Assembly (NCBI GenBank): GCA_028869595.1
Contig: JAGWRU010000001.1
Location: 1 to 52,282, forward strand
Reading direction: 5' to 3'
Source: Rhodospirillales bacterium
GTDB lineage: Bacteria; Pseudomonadota; Alphaproteobacteria; Acetobacterales; Acetobacteraceae
Length of the DNA stretch: 52,282 nucleotides
The position numbers and the translations under genes are program-made. A model generated the notes under the pieces. It saw only the letters and a program-made list of their open reading frames with translations, did no database searches and had not been told where the DNA came from. Below, one piece after another: positions 34,462 to 43,178 of the stretch; positions within the stretch are counted from its first letter, which is position 1, and every line of letters begins with the position of its first letter.

Positions 34462-35150
34462 GCGTCCCGTGCCGCCGGCAGATGGGCCAGTGCCGCAGGC
34501 AGATCAGCGAGTGCTGCGATCCGCAGATCCGGCGCCAGCGCCTCGCACGCCGCGCGATCGCCGAAGCCGTATTCCGCCCAGACCGCCTCTGCGCCGATTG
34601 CCCGGGCAAATCCCAGATCGGGCGCGGCATCGCCCACCATCACCAGCCGGCCGATGCCGCTGACGGCGAAATGCGGCACGATGGCGGCGTGAAACGCATC
34701 CGGGGCCGGCTTGCGCGCGAAGCCGGCGCGATCGCCGATAACCGGCGCGAAGCGTCCGGTCAGACCGAAATGCTCTAGGCTGGCATGGACCGAGCTTTCG
34801 CCCTTGTTGCTGACGATGGCAAAGGCGAAGCCGCGCGCGGCAAGCGTGTCGAGCATCGCCGCCGCGCCGGGGAATAGCCGGGTCAGGGCAAGCCCCTCGC
34901 CCTCGTCGTAGATCGCGCGATAGGTGGCGACGATGGCGGCGATCCGCTCCGGCTCGGCCGCAAGATGCGGGGCCAACCGCAGCACGGAATGGCCCATCGC
35001 CCCGCCGGCACGCATCGCCGCCTCGTTCGCCGCACGCTCCGGCACCGCCTCGCCATGCGCCGCGAAGGCGCGTTCGGTGCAGTGCAGGATCGCCTCATGC
35101 GTGTCGCATAGCGTGCCGTCGAAATCGAAGATCACCAGATCCTGGGGCAC
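34446..35150 (-). CDS. HAD-family phosphatase (phosphoglycolate phosphatase-like)
   Basis: 234 aa. All four HAD motifs are present: FDFDGTLCD with Asp9 and Asp11, AIVSNKGE (motif II), the Lys in RKPAPDAF (motif III), and MVGDAAPDLGFARAIGA (motif IV). An alpha-helical cap lies between motifs I and II, as in Gph. Candidate substrate is 2-phosphoglycolate, but the family is broad. The start abuts the stop of uppP with no gap. Convergent overlap with the HMA gene. Confidence 0.87.
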   Translation of the reverse strand: MPQDLVIFDFDGTLCDTHEAILHCTERAFAAHGEAVPERAANEAAMRAGGAMGHSVLRLAPHLAAEPERIAAIVATYRAIYDEGEGLALTRLFPGAAAMLDTLAARGFAFAIVSNKGESSVHASLEHFGLTGRFAPVIGDRAGFARKPAPDAFHAAIVPHFAVSGIGRLVMVGDAAPDLGFARAIGAEAVWAEYGFGDRAACEALAPDLRIAALADLPAALAHLPAARDAQPRL

Positions 35151-35984
35151 TTACAGCGCCAACAGCAGGGCCAGGCTGCCGACGCCGACGATCACGCAGT
35201 AATAGCCGAACGGATCCAGCGCCCAGGCATCGTTGCGCCGGAAATAGCGCATCAGGAAGGCGGTGCTGGCAAAGGCGGTGATGCCGGCGACGATGGCGGC
35301 CATGATGGCATGGCTCAGCACGCCGGGCGCGATGCCGGCATGCAGCAGCTTGGGCACCTCCAGCACCGTCGCGCCGAAGATGATCGGGGTTGCGATCAGG
35401 AAGGAGAAATGCGCCGCCCCCTCATGGTCGATGCCGCGCAGCAGCCCGCCCACCATGGTCGCGCCGGAGCGCGAGATGCCGGGGATCAGCGCGGTGCATT
35501 GCCACAGCCCGATGATGACGGCATCGCGCGGCGTCAGCGTCGAAAGCGGGCGGGTGGCATTGGCGCGCAGACGCTCGGCGGCCATCAGCATGATGCCGTT
35601 GACGATCAGAAAGACCGCCGCGACCACCGGCGAGCCGAACAGGGAGCGGAAGAATTTCTCCAGCGTGAAGCCGACGATCACCGCCGGGATGGTGGCGATG
35701 ACGATCAGCAGAAAGACGCGCCGACTTTCGCGCACCTGATGCGCCTCCTCCAGCCCCAGCACGCCTTTCGCCAGCGCCCACCAGTCGCGCCAGAAATACA
35801 GCAGCAGCGCGGTCGCGGTGCCGAGATGCAGCATCACCAGGAAGGGCAGGAAGGCCGGGCCATGCTGGTCGAAATGCCAGCGCATCAAGGCCGGCAGCAC
35901 GACGGCATGGCCCAGGCTGCTGACCGGAAACAACTCGGTCGCACCCTGGAGCAGGGCGATCAGAAGCGTATGGAGCGTATTCAT
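35151..35984 (-). CDS. uppP: Undecaprenyl-diphosphatase (UppP/BacA)
   Basis: 277 aa membrane protein. It recycles undecaprenyl pyrophosphate to the carrier lipid for peptidoglycan and surface glycan synthesis. Visible motifs are LLQGATELFPVSSLGH near the N-terminus with Glu17 and the paired serines, and LIPGISRSGATMVGGLLRG in the second half. Eight helices are expected. In some proteins of the family the first motif reads LLGVVEGLTEFLPVSSTGH; here it is slightly divergent but its key residues hold. It lies 114 bp after the ATP-grasp gene and directly precedes the HAD gene. Confidence 0.92.
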   Translation of the reverse strand: MNTLHTLLIALLQGATELFPVSSLGHAVVLPALMRWHFDQHGPAFLPFLVMLHLGTATALLLYFWRDWWALAKGVLGLEEAHQVRESRRVFLLIVIATIPAVIVGFTLEKFFRSLFGSPVVAAVFLIVNGIMLMAAERLRANATRPLSTLTPRDAVIIGLWQCTALIPGISRSGATMVGGLLRGIDHEGAAHFSFLIATPIIFGATVLEVPKLLHAGIAPGVLSHAIMAAIVAGITAFASTAFLMRYFRRNDAWALDPFGYYCVIVGVGSLALLLAL

Positions 35985-36022
35985 GCAGGGATCCGACTCG
36001 GGGGACGTCCTTGTAACCCGAT

Positions 36023-36050
36023 CTGCTGGCGTTTCGAAATCCGCCAGCAG
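36023..36050. terminator. Strong hairpin between the ATP-grasp gene and uppP
   Basis: CTGCTGGCG (36023-36031) pairs perfectly with CGCCAGCAG (36042-36050) around a 10-base loop containing the palindrome TTTCGAAA. It is in the 114-bp gap between two minus-strand genes. It may terminate the DedA/ATP-grasp transcript, or act as an attenuator or RNA stabiliser in the uppP leader. There is no T tract on either side. Confidence 0.5.
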
Positions 36051-36098
36051 GGGCGGGATGCATCACGTCTGGTCATGGTGGTGCGAGTCGGGGCCGGA

Positions 36099-37205
36099 TC
36101 AGTCATGCGCCGGATAGGCCGCCATCAGGCGCTTCTGCGTGCGCCAAAGCCGCCATAATTCCAGCAGGCCGGTCGGGCGTGCGCCGCGCGCGCGATTGGC
36201 CGCACCGATGCGGAAGGCTGCGCCATAATGTTCGAACTGGGCGCGCCAGGCATCGACCAGGCGGGTGGCCGGGTCCCAGACATGCGTGGCCTCGGAACCG
36301 GCGCCGTTGATCTCGATGACGCGGAATGCCTCGCCACGGGCCAGGGAGGCGGCATTGGCATAGCGCAGGTCGAAGCGGCCGAAATGGAAATCGGGCAGGG
36401 CGCGGGCCAGACGCTCGATCGCCGCGGTCAGTGCCGGGGTGACCAGATGGGCGCCATTCTCGAAGACCGAGCCCTTGCAGTGATTGCCGACAAAGACCAG
36501 CGGCACACGTTCACCGAGCGCGGGGACGGTGTCGAGCCGCGCGCCGAGATGGGGAAAATACAGCCAGGACAGGCGGCCATGGCGGGGATCGGCCGTGATC
36601 AGGGTGCGCAGGCTGCGCACGCCGTCGCCGGTGACGGTGGCCGGATGCTTCAGGGTCACGGAGCTGATGCGCCCCACCGGCTCGCCCGGGGCGCGGATAT
36701 AGAAAATCCCCGCCTCGCCGGGATCGGCGACGAATTCCTGCACCACCACCCCGGCACTGCGCGGGAAGGCGGCAAAGTAGGCCGCCAGTGCCGGGGCATC
36801 TTGGATCAGCCGCACGCCGGTACCGTTGCAGCCGATATCGGGCTTGACGACGACCGGATAGGTGATGCCGGCCGCCGCCATCGCCGCCTCGGCGGCAGGC
36901 AGATCGGCGGCGGGATCGCGCGGATCGGTGGTGATCGCGCCATAGGGGGCGATCAGGGCGCGGGCGGAACCTTCCACCTGATCGAGAATGGCGCATTTCG
37001 ACTCGCCGCACAGCCCGCCCGAGGTGATGCGCGGATTGGCCGCGGTCGGCAGCAGGGCGCCGCGATAGCGGATGGCGCAGAGCAGCCAATGCGCGACGAC
37101 CGGGGTGTAGAAGGCCCAGTCCGGCCAGAATTCGAAGAAGGAGATATTGGGGGCGGAAGGCGGGGTGGCGCCGCCGGGCAGCGGCAAGGCATGTTCCAGC
37201 TTCAA
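36099..37205 (-). CDS. ATP-grasp-like protein coupled to DedA
   Basis: About 368 aa. ITYPVVVKPDIGCNGTGVRLI has the ATP-grasp lysine and glycine-rich loop, VVVQEFV the hinge, and FRVIEINGAGSEATHVWDP the metal-binding Glu and Asn near the C-terminus. The family couples a carboxylate to an amine through acyl phosphate. The start is inferred to be TTG at 37205, which overlaps the DedA stop as TTGA and has GGGGG about seven bases upstream. An open frame continues into the DedA gene. The substrate is unknown; an early FWPDWAFYTPV segment is aromatic-rich. Confidence 0.75.
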   Translation of the reverse strand: MKLEHALPLPGGATPPSAPNISFFEFWPDWAFYTPVVAHWLLCAIRYRGALLPTAANPRITSGGLCGESKCAILDQVEGSARALIAPYGAITTDPRDPAADLPAAEAAMAAAGITYPVVVKPDIGCNGTGVRLIQDAPALAAYFAAFPRSAGVVVQEFVADPGEAGIFYIRAPGEPVGRISSVTLKHPATVTGDGVRSLRTLITADPRHGRLSWLYFPHLGARLDTVPALGERVPLVFVGNHCKGSVFENGAHLVTPALTAAIERLARALPDFHFGRFDLRYANAASLARGEAFRVIEINGAGSEATHVWDPATRLVDAWRAQFEHYGAAFRIGAANRARGARPTGLLELWRLWRTQKRLMAAYPAHD

Positions 37206-37798
37206 GGCGTGCCCCCATGATTGGCCATTCTGCGGGGCCGGGACGCCGCGATCCGCCCGAGAATGATCAGCGCCAGCACGAAGCCGCCCGCACCCAGCCA
37301 GCGCCAGGCGCCGAAATAGGCGGTCAGCCATTCGCCCACGTAGAGCGAGACGGTGAACAGGCCCGAGGTCCAGACCGCAGTGGCCAGCACCGTGGCCAGG
37401 GTGAAAGCGCGCAGATCGGCGCGCACATAGCCGCATGTCGTATAGGTGGGCAGGCGCAGCCCGGGCAGAAAACGGCTGATCAGCACCACTTTGAAGACCC
37501 GCCCGGCAATCCAGCCGCGCACCATGTCGGTGCGGCGCGGCGGCAGACGGCGGGCGATGAAGCCGATGCGCGACGCCGCTACCCCCAACCCGTACAGGCC
37601 GAGATCGCCCAGCACGATGCCGACATAGAGCGCGCCCAGCGCCACGCCGATGGACAGGCTGCCATCGGCCGCCTGCATGGCAGCCAGCACCGTCGCGGCA
37701 TCTTCCAGCACGAACGTGGCCAGAATGATGACGAGGGATTGCAGCAGGGGCGCGTGACCCGCCAGCGCGAGCCAGGCGGCGAAATTGGAGCTGAGCAT
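37202..37798 (-). CDS. DedA-family membrane protein
   Basis: 198 aa from ATG 37798 (an in-frame ATG at 37828 is possible). Family features are FVLEDAATVLAAM with the conserved acidic residues, GIVLGDLGLYGLG, and the basic loop VVLISRFLPGLRLPTYTTCGYVR. DedA proteins are membrane transporters, some of which flip undecaprenyl phosphate, and they depend on proton gradients. The downstream gene order DedA, ATP-grasp, UppP suits a lipid-carrier-related function. GGAAAGG precedes the chosen start. Confidence 0.85.
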   Translation of the reverse strand: MLSSNFAAWLALAGHAPLLQSLVIILATFVLEDAATVLAAMQAADGSLSIGVALGALYVGIVLGDLGLYGLGVAASRIGFIARRLPPRRTDMVRGWIAGRVFKVVLISRFLPGLRLPTYTTCGYVRADLRAFTLATVLATAVWTSGLFTVSLYVGEWLTAYFGAWRWLGAGGFVLALIILGRIAASRPRRMANHGGTP

Positions 37799-38020
37799 GC
37801 CTTTCCGCCCGTCGCGGCGCGAAGCCATCGCGCGTGAAACCGCGGCCGAGCGCCGGCGGCTAAGGTGGAAATAGGCTGAAATGGCGTTTTGCGACAGGGT
37901 TAAACAAAGGATTTACCGGCGGTGATGCAGAAAAATCGGCGCACTACGGCCCAGGATTGCTACCCAATGGCTATGACATGAACGCCTTGTAACGGTTGCG
38001 CGAGGACCGGTACGACCCGA

Positions 38021-38038
38021 CGGATGAGGGAGCATCCG
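38021..38038. terminator. Hairpin downstream of the DUF1127 gene
   Basis: CGGATG (38021-38026) and CATCCG (38033-38038) form a perfect 6-bp stem with loop AGGGAG, 22 bp past the DUF1127 stop at 38060 on the minus strand. No T tract follows. The rest of the roughly 260-bp region between DedA and DUF1127 shows no gene, tRNA or repeat that I can recognise. Confidence 0.35.
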
Positions 38039-38059
38039 CCGGGCCCGCCGCACGGACGA

Positions 38060-38383
38060 TCAGCGCCAGAAGGGCCGGTTCGCCTCGTGTTCCGCCTCGG
38101 CATAGGTCACGCCGATATCGCGCAGCAGATGCGGGTCGAGCTGGCCGATGAACTGGCGCGAGCGATGCCGCCGCCACGCCGCCGCCAGCCAATTCCGCGC
38201 CGCCACACCTGCCGCCCAGCCCTGGCGCCGCGGTCGCGGCGCCTCGCCCAGGGCGAAGCCTGCCGGGCGGCGCGGCGGCAGACCCAGCCCGCCCTGCGGC
38301 GTGGCCAGGCGCGCGCGCAACGCCGGCAGCGCGCGGATGGGAGCGAAGAACAGCGAAGCGGAGAGGGCGAAGCGGAGCGTCAT
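38060..38383 (-). CDS. DUF1127 domain protein
   Basis: 107 aa. The C-terminal 45 residues fit DUF1127: AWRRHRSRQFIGQLDPHLLRDIGVTYAEAEHEANRPFW. The N-terminal half is Arg/Ala/Pro-rich and could be a membrane-active or RNA-binding basic segment. AGGAGG stands five bases before the ATG at 38383. DUF1127 proteins are small arginine-rich proteins of alphaproteobacteria and enterics; some affect phosphate or carbon metabolism through RNA turnover. It is divergent from the LysR regulator, which may control it. Confidence 0.75.
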   Translation of the reverse strand: MTLRFALSASLFFAPIRALPALRARLATPQGGLGLPPRRPAGFALGEAPRPRRQGWAAGVAARNWLAAAWRRHRSRQFIGQLDPHLLRDIGVTYAEAEHEANRPFWR

Positions 38384-38453
38384 GGGATCCTCCTGTGACC
38401 CGACTGGAACCGGAATATCGGCGGGCGCTGGAAATAAGTGAAACGAATTGCAT

Positions 38454-38468
38454 TGATGTCGGATATCA
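38454..38468. promoter_or_regulatory. LysR-type dyad between DUF1127 and lysR
   Basis: TGAT (38454-38457) and ATCA (38465-38468) form a dyad with a 7-base spacer, 15 bp in all, the size and shape of a LysR box. It lies in the divergent region just before the LysR start. Binding is inferred. Confidence 0.4.
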
Positions 38469-38477
38469 GGGATGTTG

Positions 38478-39401
38478 ATGGGCATGGCGCTTCTCCCCGG
38501 TCTCGATGCCGATCTGTTGCGGGTCTTCGTGCTGATCGCCGAAGGCCGCAGCTTCACCCGTGCCGCTGCCCTGGTCGGGCGCACCCAGTCGGCGGTGTCG
38601 ATGCAGGTGAAACGGCTGGAACAGGCGCTCGGCCAGCCGGTGATGTTTCGCGGCAAGGGCGGCGCGGTGGAGCTGACGCCGCACGGCGAATATCTGCTGG
38701 GCCGCGCCCGCGAGATCCTCGCCCTGAATGACGAGGTGATGGCGACGTTCCGCGAACCGGCGATTGCCGGCACGGTGCGGCTGGGTTCGCCCGACGATTA
38801 CGCCTTCGGCTATCTGCCGCCCATTCTCAAGCGCTTCGCCGAAACCCATCCGGCGGTGCAGGTCGATGTGCAATGCGCGCCGTCGGAAGAACTGGTGACG
38901 AAACTATCCGATGGCGAGCTCGACCTCGCCTTGCTCTCGGACGGTGCCGCGCCGCGCCGCTGGCCCGCCGTGTCGCTGTGGCGCGGCCCGCTGGTCTGGG
39001 TGACGGCGACGCGCTTCGCGCCGCATCGCCAGGACCCGCTACCGCTGGCGCTGGCGCATCAGGACCCGCTGGCCGCGCGCCATGCCTGCGACTGGAGCAA
39101 AGCGGCGGTGCAGGCGCTGGAAAAAGCGGGACGCGCCTATCGCATCGCCTATACCTCCTCCTCTCAGACCGGCACGCATGCCCCGGTGCTGGCCGGGCTT
39201 GCCGTCACCATCTCCGCGGTGTGCTGGCTGCCGGAGGGGCTGCGTCCGCTGCGCCCCGATGAAGGTCTGCCGGCCTTGCCCGATTTCGGCATCGTGCTGG
39301 TCAAGGGCCGCCGGCCCGCCGCGCCGGTCGCCGATGCGCTGGCCCGGCATATCGAGGAGAATTTCCACATCGAAAGCCGTCGCGCGGGGTTTGCCGCGTA
39401 G
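38478..39401 (+). CDS. LysR-family transcriptional regulator
   Basis: About 307 aa. The N-terminal winged helix is DLLRVFVLIAEGRSFTRAA, then GRTQSAVSMQVKRLEQALGQPVMFR, the canonical LysR pattern. The periplasmic-binding-like effector domain follows from about residue 90 (TVRLGSPDDYAFGYLPPIL). Three ATG codons are in frame at 38472, 38478 and 38484; 38478 is preferred because AGGG lies six bases upstream. It is divergent from the DUF1127 gene across a TGAT-N7-ATCA dyad. The effector ligand is unknown. Confidence 0.9.
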   Translation: MGMALLPGLDADLLRVFVLIAEGRSFTRAAALVGRTQSAVSMQVKRLEQALGQPVMFRGKGGAVELTPHGEYLLGRAREILALNDEVMATFREPAIAGTVRLGSPDDYAFGYLPPILKRFAETHPAVQVDVQCAPSEELVTKLSDGELDLALLSDGAAPRRWPAVSLWRGPLVWVTATRFAPHRQDPLPLALAHQDPLAARHACDWSKAAVQALEKAGRAYRIAYTSSSQTGTHAPVLAGLAVTISAVCWLPEGLRPLRPDEGLPALPDFGIVLVKGRRPAAPVADALARHIEENFHIESRRAGFAA

Positions 39402-39464
39402 ATTGGAGAGATCGCCCGCGCGCCCGTCGTGGCGCAGCGGCGGTTCCGCTCTCCCTCATGCGGG

Positions 39465-40682
39465 TCAGCTTGTCGCCAGCGCCCGGCCGAGGCTGTCCAC
39501 CAGCCGGTCCACCTCGTCGATGGTGTTGTAATGCACCATCGAGGCGCGCACCACGCCATTGCCGGGGGCAAGCCCCAGCGCCTCCACCAGCCGGCGCGAA
39601 TGGAAATCGCCGTAGCGGATGCCGATCCGATCGCCATCCACCGCCCGCACGATCGCCGCCGAATCCCGCCCCGCGACCTTGAAGGAAATGGTCGGCACGC
39701 GGATCGCCGGATCGGCTTCGGGAAGTCCGATGATGCGGATGTCGTTGCGCCCACGCAGGAAGCGCAGCAGTCGCTCCGCCAGCGCCGCCTCATGCAGGGC
39801 GATCTCGGCGAAGGCTCGCTCCACCCCCGCCCGCCCTGCTTGGCCGCCCAGCTTTTCCAGATAGGCAACGATGCCGGCCGAGGCCCAGGCCGCCTCGTAG
39901 CTGGCATTGCCCGGCTCCAGTTTGCCGGGTACCACTTCCCGCCCGTAGAAATAATGATAAAGGCCGTCGAGTGCGGCGAGCTTGTCGTATTTGCCGTACA
40001 GCACGGCGAAATGCGGGCCATAGGTCTTGTAGAAGCTGAACACGTAGTAATCGACATCCAGCGCCGCGACATCGACCGCCCGATGCGGCGCATAGGCGAC
40101 GGCATCGACCGTCAGTTCCGCCCCGGCCGCGTGGACCATCGCCGCGATCTCATGGATCGGGTTGATGGTGCCGAGGATGTTCGAAGCATGCGTCACCGCC
40201 ACCAGGCGGGTGCGCGGACCGAGCAGCGCCCGCAGATCGGCAAGGTCGATCGTCAGTCGCGCGGGATCGATCTTCCATTCGCGGATCACGACGCCCTGGG
40301 CCGCCAATCCGCGCCAGGCGCCGATATTCGATTCATGATCGAAATTCGTGACGATCACCTCGTCGCCCGGCCGGAAGCGGCTGGCCATCGCGCGGGCCAG
40401 GAACTGACACAACACCGTGGTGGAGGGGCCGAACACCACTTCCTCGGCCCGCCGGGCGCCGATCATGGTGGCGATCCGCGCCCGCGCCTCCGCCATGCGC
40501 GAGGAGGCGCGGGTGGAATGGACGTAGCTTGCCCCGGTCTGCACGCTGGTGGTCAGCAGATACTCCGCCATCCGCTCGGCTACGTCGCGCAGCACCAGTG
40601 AACCGCCGGCATTGTCGAAATAGGCGAAGCCGTCGGCAAGCGCCGGAAACTGCGCGCGGACGAATTCCAGATCGAGCGCCAT
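39465..40682 (-). CDS. Cysteine desulfurase-like class V aminotransferase
   Basis: 405 aa. PLP fold type I, with the Schiff-base lysine at Lys219 in YVFSFYKTYGPH, the ring-stacking His116 in FDHESN and Asp193 in TVDAVAYAPH. The start YFDNAGGS is that of the SufS/NifS superfamily. Lack of a clear catalytic-cysteine loop and the SFYKTYGPH motif fit the desulfurase-like group of uncertain function. The downstream position after an MFS gene, 33 bp away, suggests a joint unit. Confidence 0.85.
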   Translation of the reverse strand: MALDLEFVRAQFPALADGFAYFDNAGGSLVLRDVAERMAEYLLTTSVQTGASYVHSTRASSRMAEARARIATMIGARRAEEVVFGPSTTVLCQFLARAMASRFRPGDEVIVTNFDHESNIGAWRGLAAQGVVIREWKIDPARLTIDLADLRALLGPRTRLVAVTHASNILGTINPIHEIAAMVHAAGAELTVDAVAYAPHRAVDVAALDVDYYVFSFYKTYGPHFAVLYGKYDKLAALDGLYHYFYGREVVPGKLEPGNASYEAAWASAGIVAYLEKLGGQAGRAGVERAFAEIALHEAALAERLLRFLRGRNDIRIIGLPEADPAIRVPTISFKVAGRDSAAIVRAVDGDRIGIRYGDFHSRRLVEALGLAPGNGVVRASMVHYNTIDEVDRLVDSLGRALATS

Positions 40683-40715
40683 CGGAGTATCTCCTTGGTT
40701 CCATCAAGCAGTCTG

Positions 40716-42209
40716 TTACATCCGCCGCAACGGCATCGTCGCCGCGGCCGCCACGATGACCGCACCGAATACGGCGATCGCGGCGAATACGAAGCGGAAG
40801 CCGGTGACGATACGCGCAAGTGCTGCCATGCGCGCGCCAGGATCCAGGTTTTCCAGCGCGCCGCGGCCATGGCGCAGCAGCGCCAGGAACAGCCGTGCCG
40901 TCGCCGGGTCCATCCAGTGCAGCACCGCGAACAGCACCGTGCCCGACAGCGCGACGCCGAAGGCCGATCCCAGCGCCCGGCAAAGCTGCACCGATCCTGC
41001 CGCCGCGCCCAGCTGGGCCGGCCCCGCCACGGCCTGCGCCGTAATCTGCGCCACCAGCATCGCCGAACCCTGGCACAGCCCGCCTGCGGCCAGCACCATG
41101 GCCAGTAGCCACGGCCCCATCATCTGCGCATAGCCCGCCAGTAACAGCATCGCGGTGACGGTGATCATCAGGCCGCAGGCCGGCCAGATCGCGGTGCGCC
41201 GTGTGCGCGAGGCGAGCCAGCCGGTGATCACCGAGCCCGAGCTGACCGAAACCGTCAGCGGGATCAGCAGCAAACCCGATTGCGCCGGGCTCGTCCCGCC
41301 CACCAGCTGCAGATAGATCGGCAGAAACGTCACCATGGTGGTCAGCGATGCGCCGGAGCAGGCGGCCATCAGATCGGCCCGCCAGAAGGATGGGTCGCGC
41401 AGCAGATGCAGCGCGAGAAGCGGCGTCCGTGCGCGGCGCTGCTGCATGCCCAGCGCCGCGCCAGCCGCCAGCGTGCCGGCCGACAACGCCACGAACAGCG
41501 CGAGGTTGCGCTCGGAGAGGTGCTGCGCCTCCTCCAGCGCCATCAGCAGCGGCGCCACGGTGGCGGTCAGCAGGATCATGCCGAATCCGTCGAAGCTGCC
41601 GCCGCGCGCCGCCTCCGGCGCGGCGGGACGGGGCACCAGGCGCAGGATCAGGAGCGCCGCCAGCGCGGCCAGCGGCAGATTGATGAGAAAGACCGAGCGC
41701 CAGCCAAAGCCCTGGGTCAGCAGCCCGCCCGCCACCGGACCGAAGGCGGAACCGGCGACGATGATGCCGGCCAGATACCCCTGATAGCGCCCGCGTTCGC
41801 GCCCGGGCACGCCCTGCGCCAGCAGCGCCTGCGACAGCGTCATCAGCCCGCCGCCGCCCAGCCCTTGCAAGGCCCGGCCGAGGATCAGCACCGGCAGGTT
41901 CGGCGCCAGGGCGCACAGGGCGGAAGCGGCCGCGAACAGGCTGAGCGCGGTGACGATCATTTGCCGCCTGCCGAACAGATCGCCAAGCCGCCCATAGCCG
42001 GGCGCGGCGATGGTCGCGGCGATGAGGTAGGCCACCACCACCCAGGAAATATAGCGAGCGCCGCCCAGCCCGCGCGCCATCGAGGGCAGCGCGGCGGCAA
42101 CGATGGTCTGGTCGATCACCGCCAGAAAGACCGGCAGCACGATCGGCGGAAAGACCCGTAGAAACAGGCCCGGCGCGGCCGGCGGTTCGAGGGTGGCGGT
42201 CGCGGACAT
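40716..42209 (-). CDS. MFS transporter, DHA2 (EmrB) type
   Basis: 497 aa with about fourteen helices. VFLAVIDQTIVAAALPSMARGLGG at helix 1, GRLGDLFGRRQMIV (motif A) and RALQGLGGGGLMTLSQALLAQ (motif B) place it with drug/H+ antiporters of the EmrB group. The pair with a PLP enzyme suggests export of, or resistance to, an amino-acid-like compound, but this is inference. It is divergent from the DUF169 gene across 51 bp. Confidence 0.87.
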   Translation of the reverse strand: MSATATLEPPAAPGLFLRVFPPIVLPVFLAVIDQTIVAAALPSMARGLGGARYISWVVVAYLIAATIAAPGYGRLGDLFGRRQMIVTALSLFAAASALCALAPNLPVLILGRALQGLGGGGLMTLSQALLAQGVPGRERGRYQGYLAGIIVAGSAFGPVAGGLLTQGFGWRSVFLINLPLAALAALLILRLVPRPAAPEAARGGSFDGFGMILLTATVAPLLMALEEAQHLSERNLALFVALSAGTLAAGAALGMQQRRARTPLLALHLLRDPSFWRADLMAACSGASLTTMVTFLPIYLQLVGGTSPAQSGLLLIPLTVSVSSGSVITGWLASRTRRTAIWPACGLMITVTAMLLLAGYAQMMGPWLLAMVLAAGGLCQGSAMLVAQITAQAVAGPAQLGAAAGSVQLCRALGSAFGVALSGTVLFAVLHWMDPATARLFLALLRHGRGALENLDPGARMAALARIVTGFRFVFAAIAVFGAVIVAAAATMPLRRM

Positions 42210-42260
42210 CGCGGACTACGCTCGCCGCAAAGCGGCCAGGGGGAAGCCCGGGGGGAAGCC

Positions 42261-43064
42261 ATGGACATGCCGACCGACCATGCCATCGATGCCGCCGCGC
42301 TGCGCGAGGCGGCAACCGCACTGACCGAGATGCTGCGCCTGCGCACCCTGCCGATCGGCATGAAGCTGTTCGAGGATGCGGGCGCGATCGAGGCCATTCC
42401 CGGGCTGCGCCGCCCGCCGGCGGGCAAGACCTATTCCACCTGCCAGTTGGTCACCCAGGCGCGCATCGCCGGACTGACGCTTGGCATCACCACCGCGAAC
42501 GTGCCGGAATTTTCCAATTGCAGCGGCGTCATCGGCCTCGATGCCCCCTCCGACCTTTATTTGTCGGGGCGCAAGATGGAGGGCGTGTGGTTCGAAAACC
42601 GGGAGGCATCGGCGGCGCATCAGGCTGGCATGCCGCGCGTGCCGGCGGGGCGCTATCACGCGCTGGTGGTCTCGCCGTTGCGCGCCGGGCGGCTCGATCC
42701 GCCGGATATCTGCCTGTTCTATGCCAATCCGGCGCAGATGATTCTGTTCTTCAACGGGCTGCAATGGAAATCCTATCGCCGCTACGATTTCTCCATCACC
42801 GGAGAGAGTGCCTGCGCCGATAGCTGGGGCCGGGCGCTGGCCACGCGGCAGGTATCGCTGTCGATCCCGTGCTACGCCGAGCGCCGCTATGGCGGGGTGG
42901 CCGATGACGAATTGCTGATGGCCTGCCCGCCGGAAGATCTGCTGCGCGGCGTCACCGGTCTGGCCGGCCTGTCCAAGGCCGGGCTGCGCTATCCGATCAT
43001 GCCCTTCGGTCCGCAGGCCGAACCGGCGGAGGGGATGGCGCGCAGCTATGGCGGCAAATCCTGA
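42261..43064 (+). CDS. DUF169 protein
   Basis: 267 aa. It matches DUF169, a family of bacterial and archaeal proteins of unknown role: TLPIGMKLFED, the TYSTCQLVTQARIAGLTLG segment, then CSGVIGLDAP, VVSPLRAGRLDPPDICLFYANPAQ, NGLQWKSYRRYDF, GESACADSWG and SLSIPCYAERRYGG. Cysteines at 61 and 87 and in the later GESAC and IPC motifs are conserved and could bind a metal or cluster. GGGGGAAG precedes the ATG. It is divergent from an MFS gene and 114 bp before trmO. Confidence 0.85.
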   Translation: MDMPTDHAIDAAALREAATALTEMLRLRTLPIGMKLFEDAGAIEAIPGLRRPPAGKTYSTCQLVTQARIAGLTLGITTANVPEFSNCSGVIGLDAPSDLYLSGRKMEGVWFENREASAAHQAGMPRVPAGRYHALVVSPLRAGRLDPPDICLFYANPAQMILFFNGLQWKSYRRYDFSITGESACADSWGRALATRQVSLSIPCYAERRYGGVADDELLMACPPEDLLRGVTGLAGLSKAGLRYPIMPFGPQAEPAEGMARSYGGKS

Positions 43065-43178
43065 AAGGCGGAACCGTGACAAGGCGGGGCGTTTCCTGAT
43101 GCATTGTTCAACCCGCGCGCGCGGCGGTTCGTGCCAGAGCAAGCGGCGCGGCCGCGCCCCTGTCAAGCCGGGGCGCGC

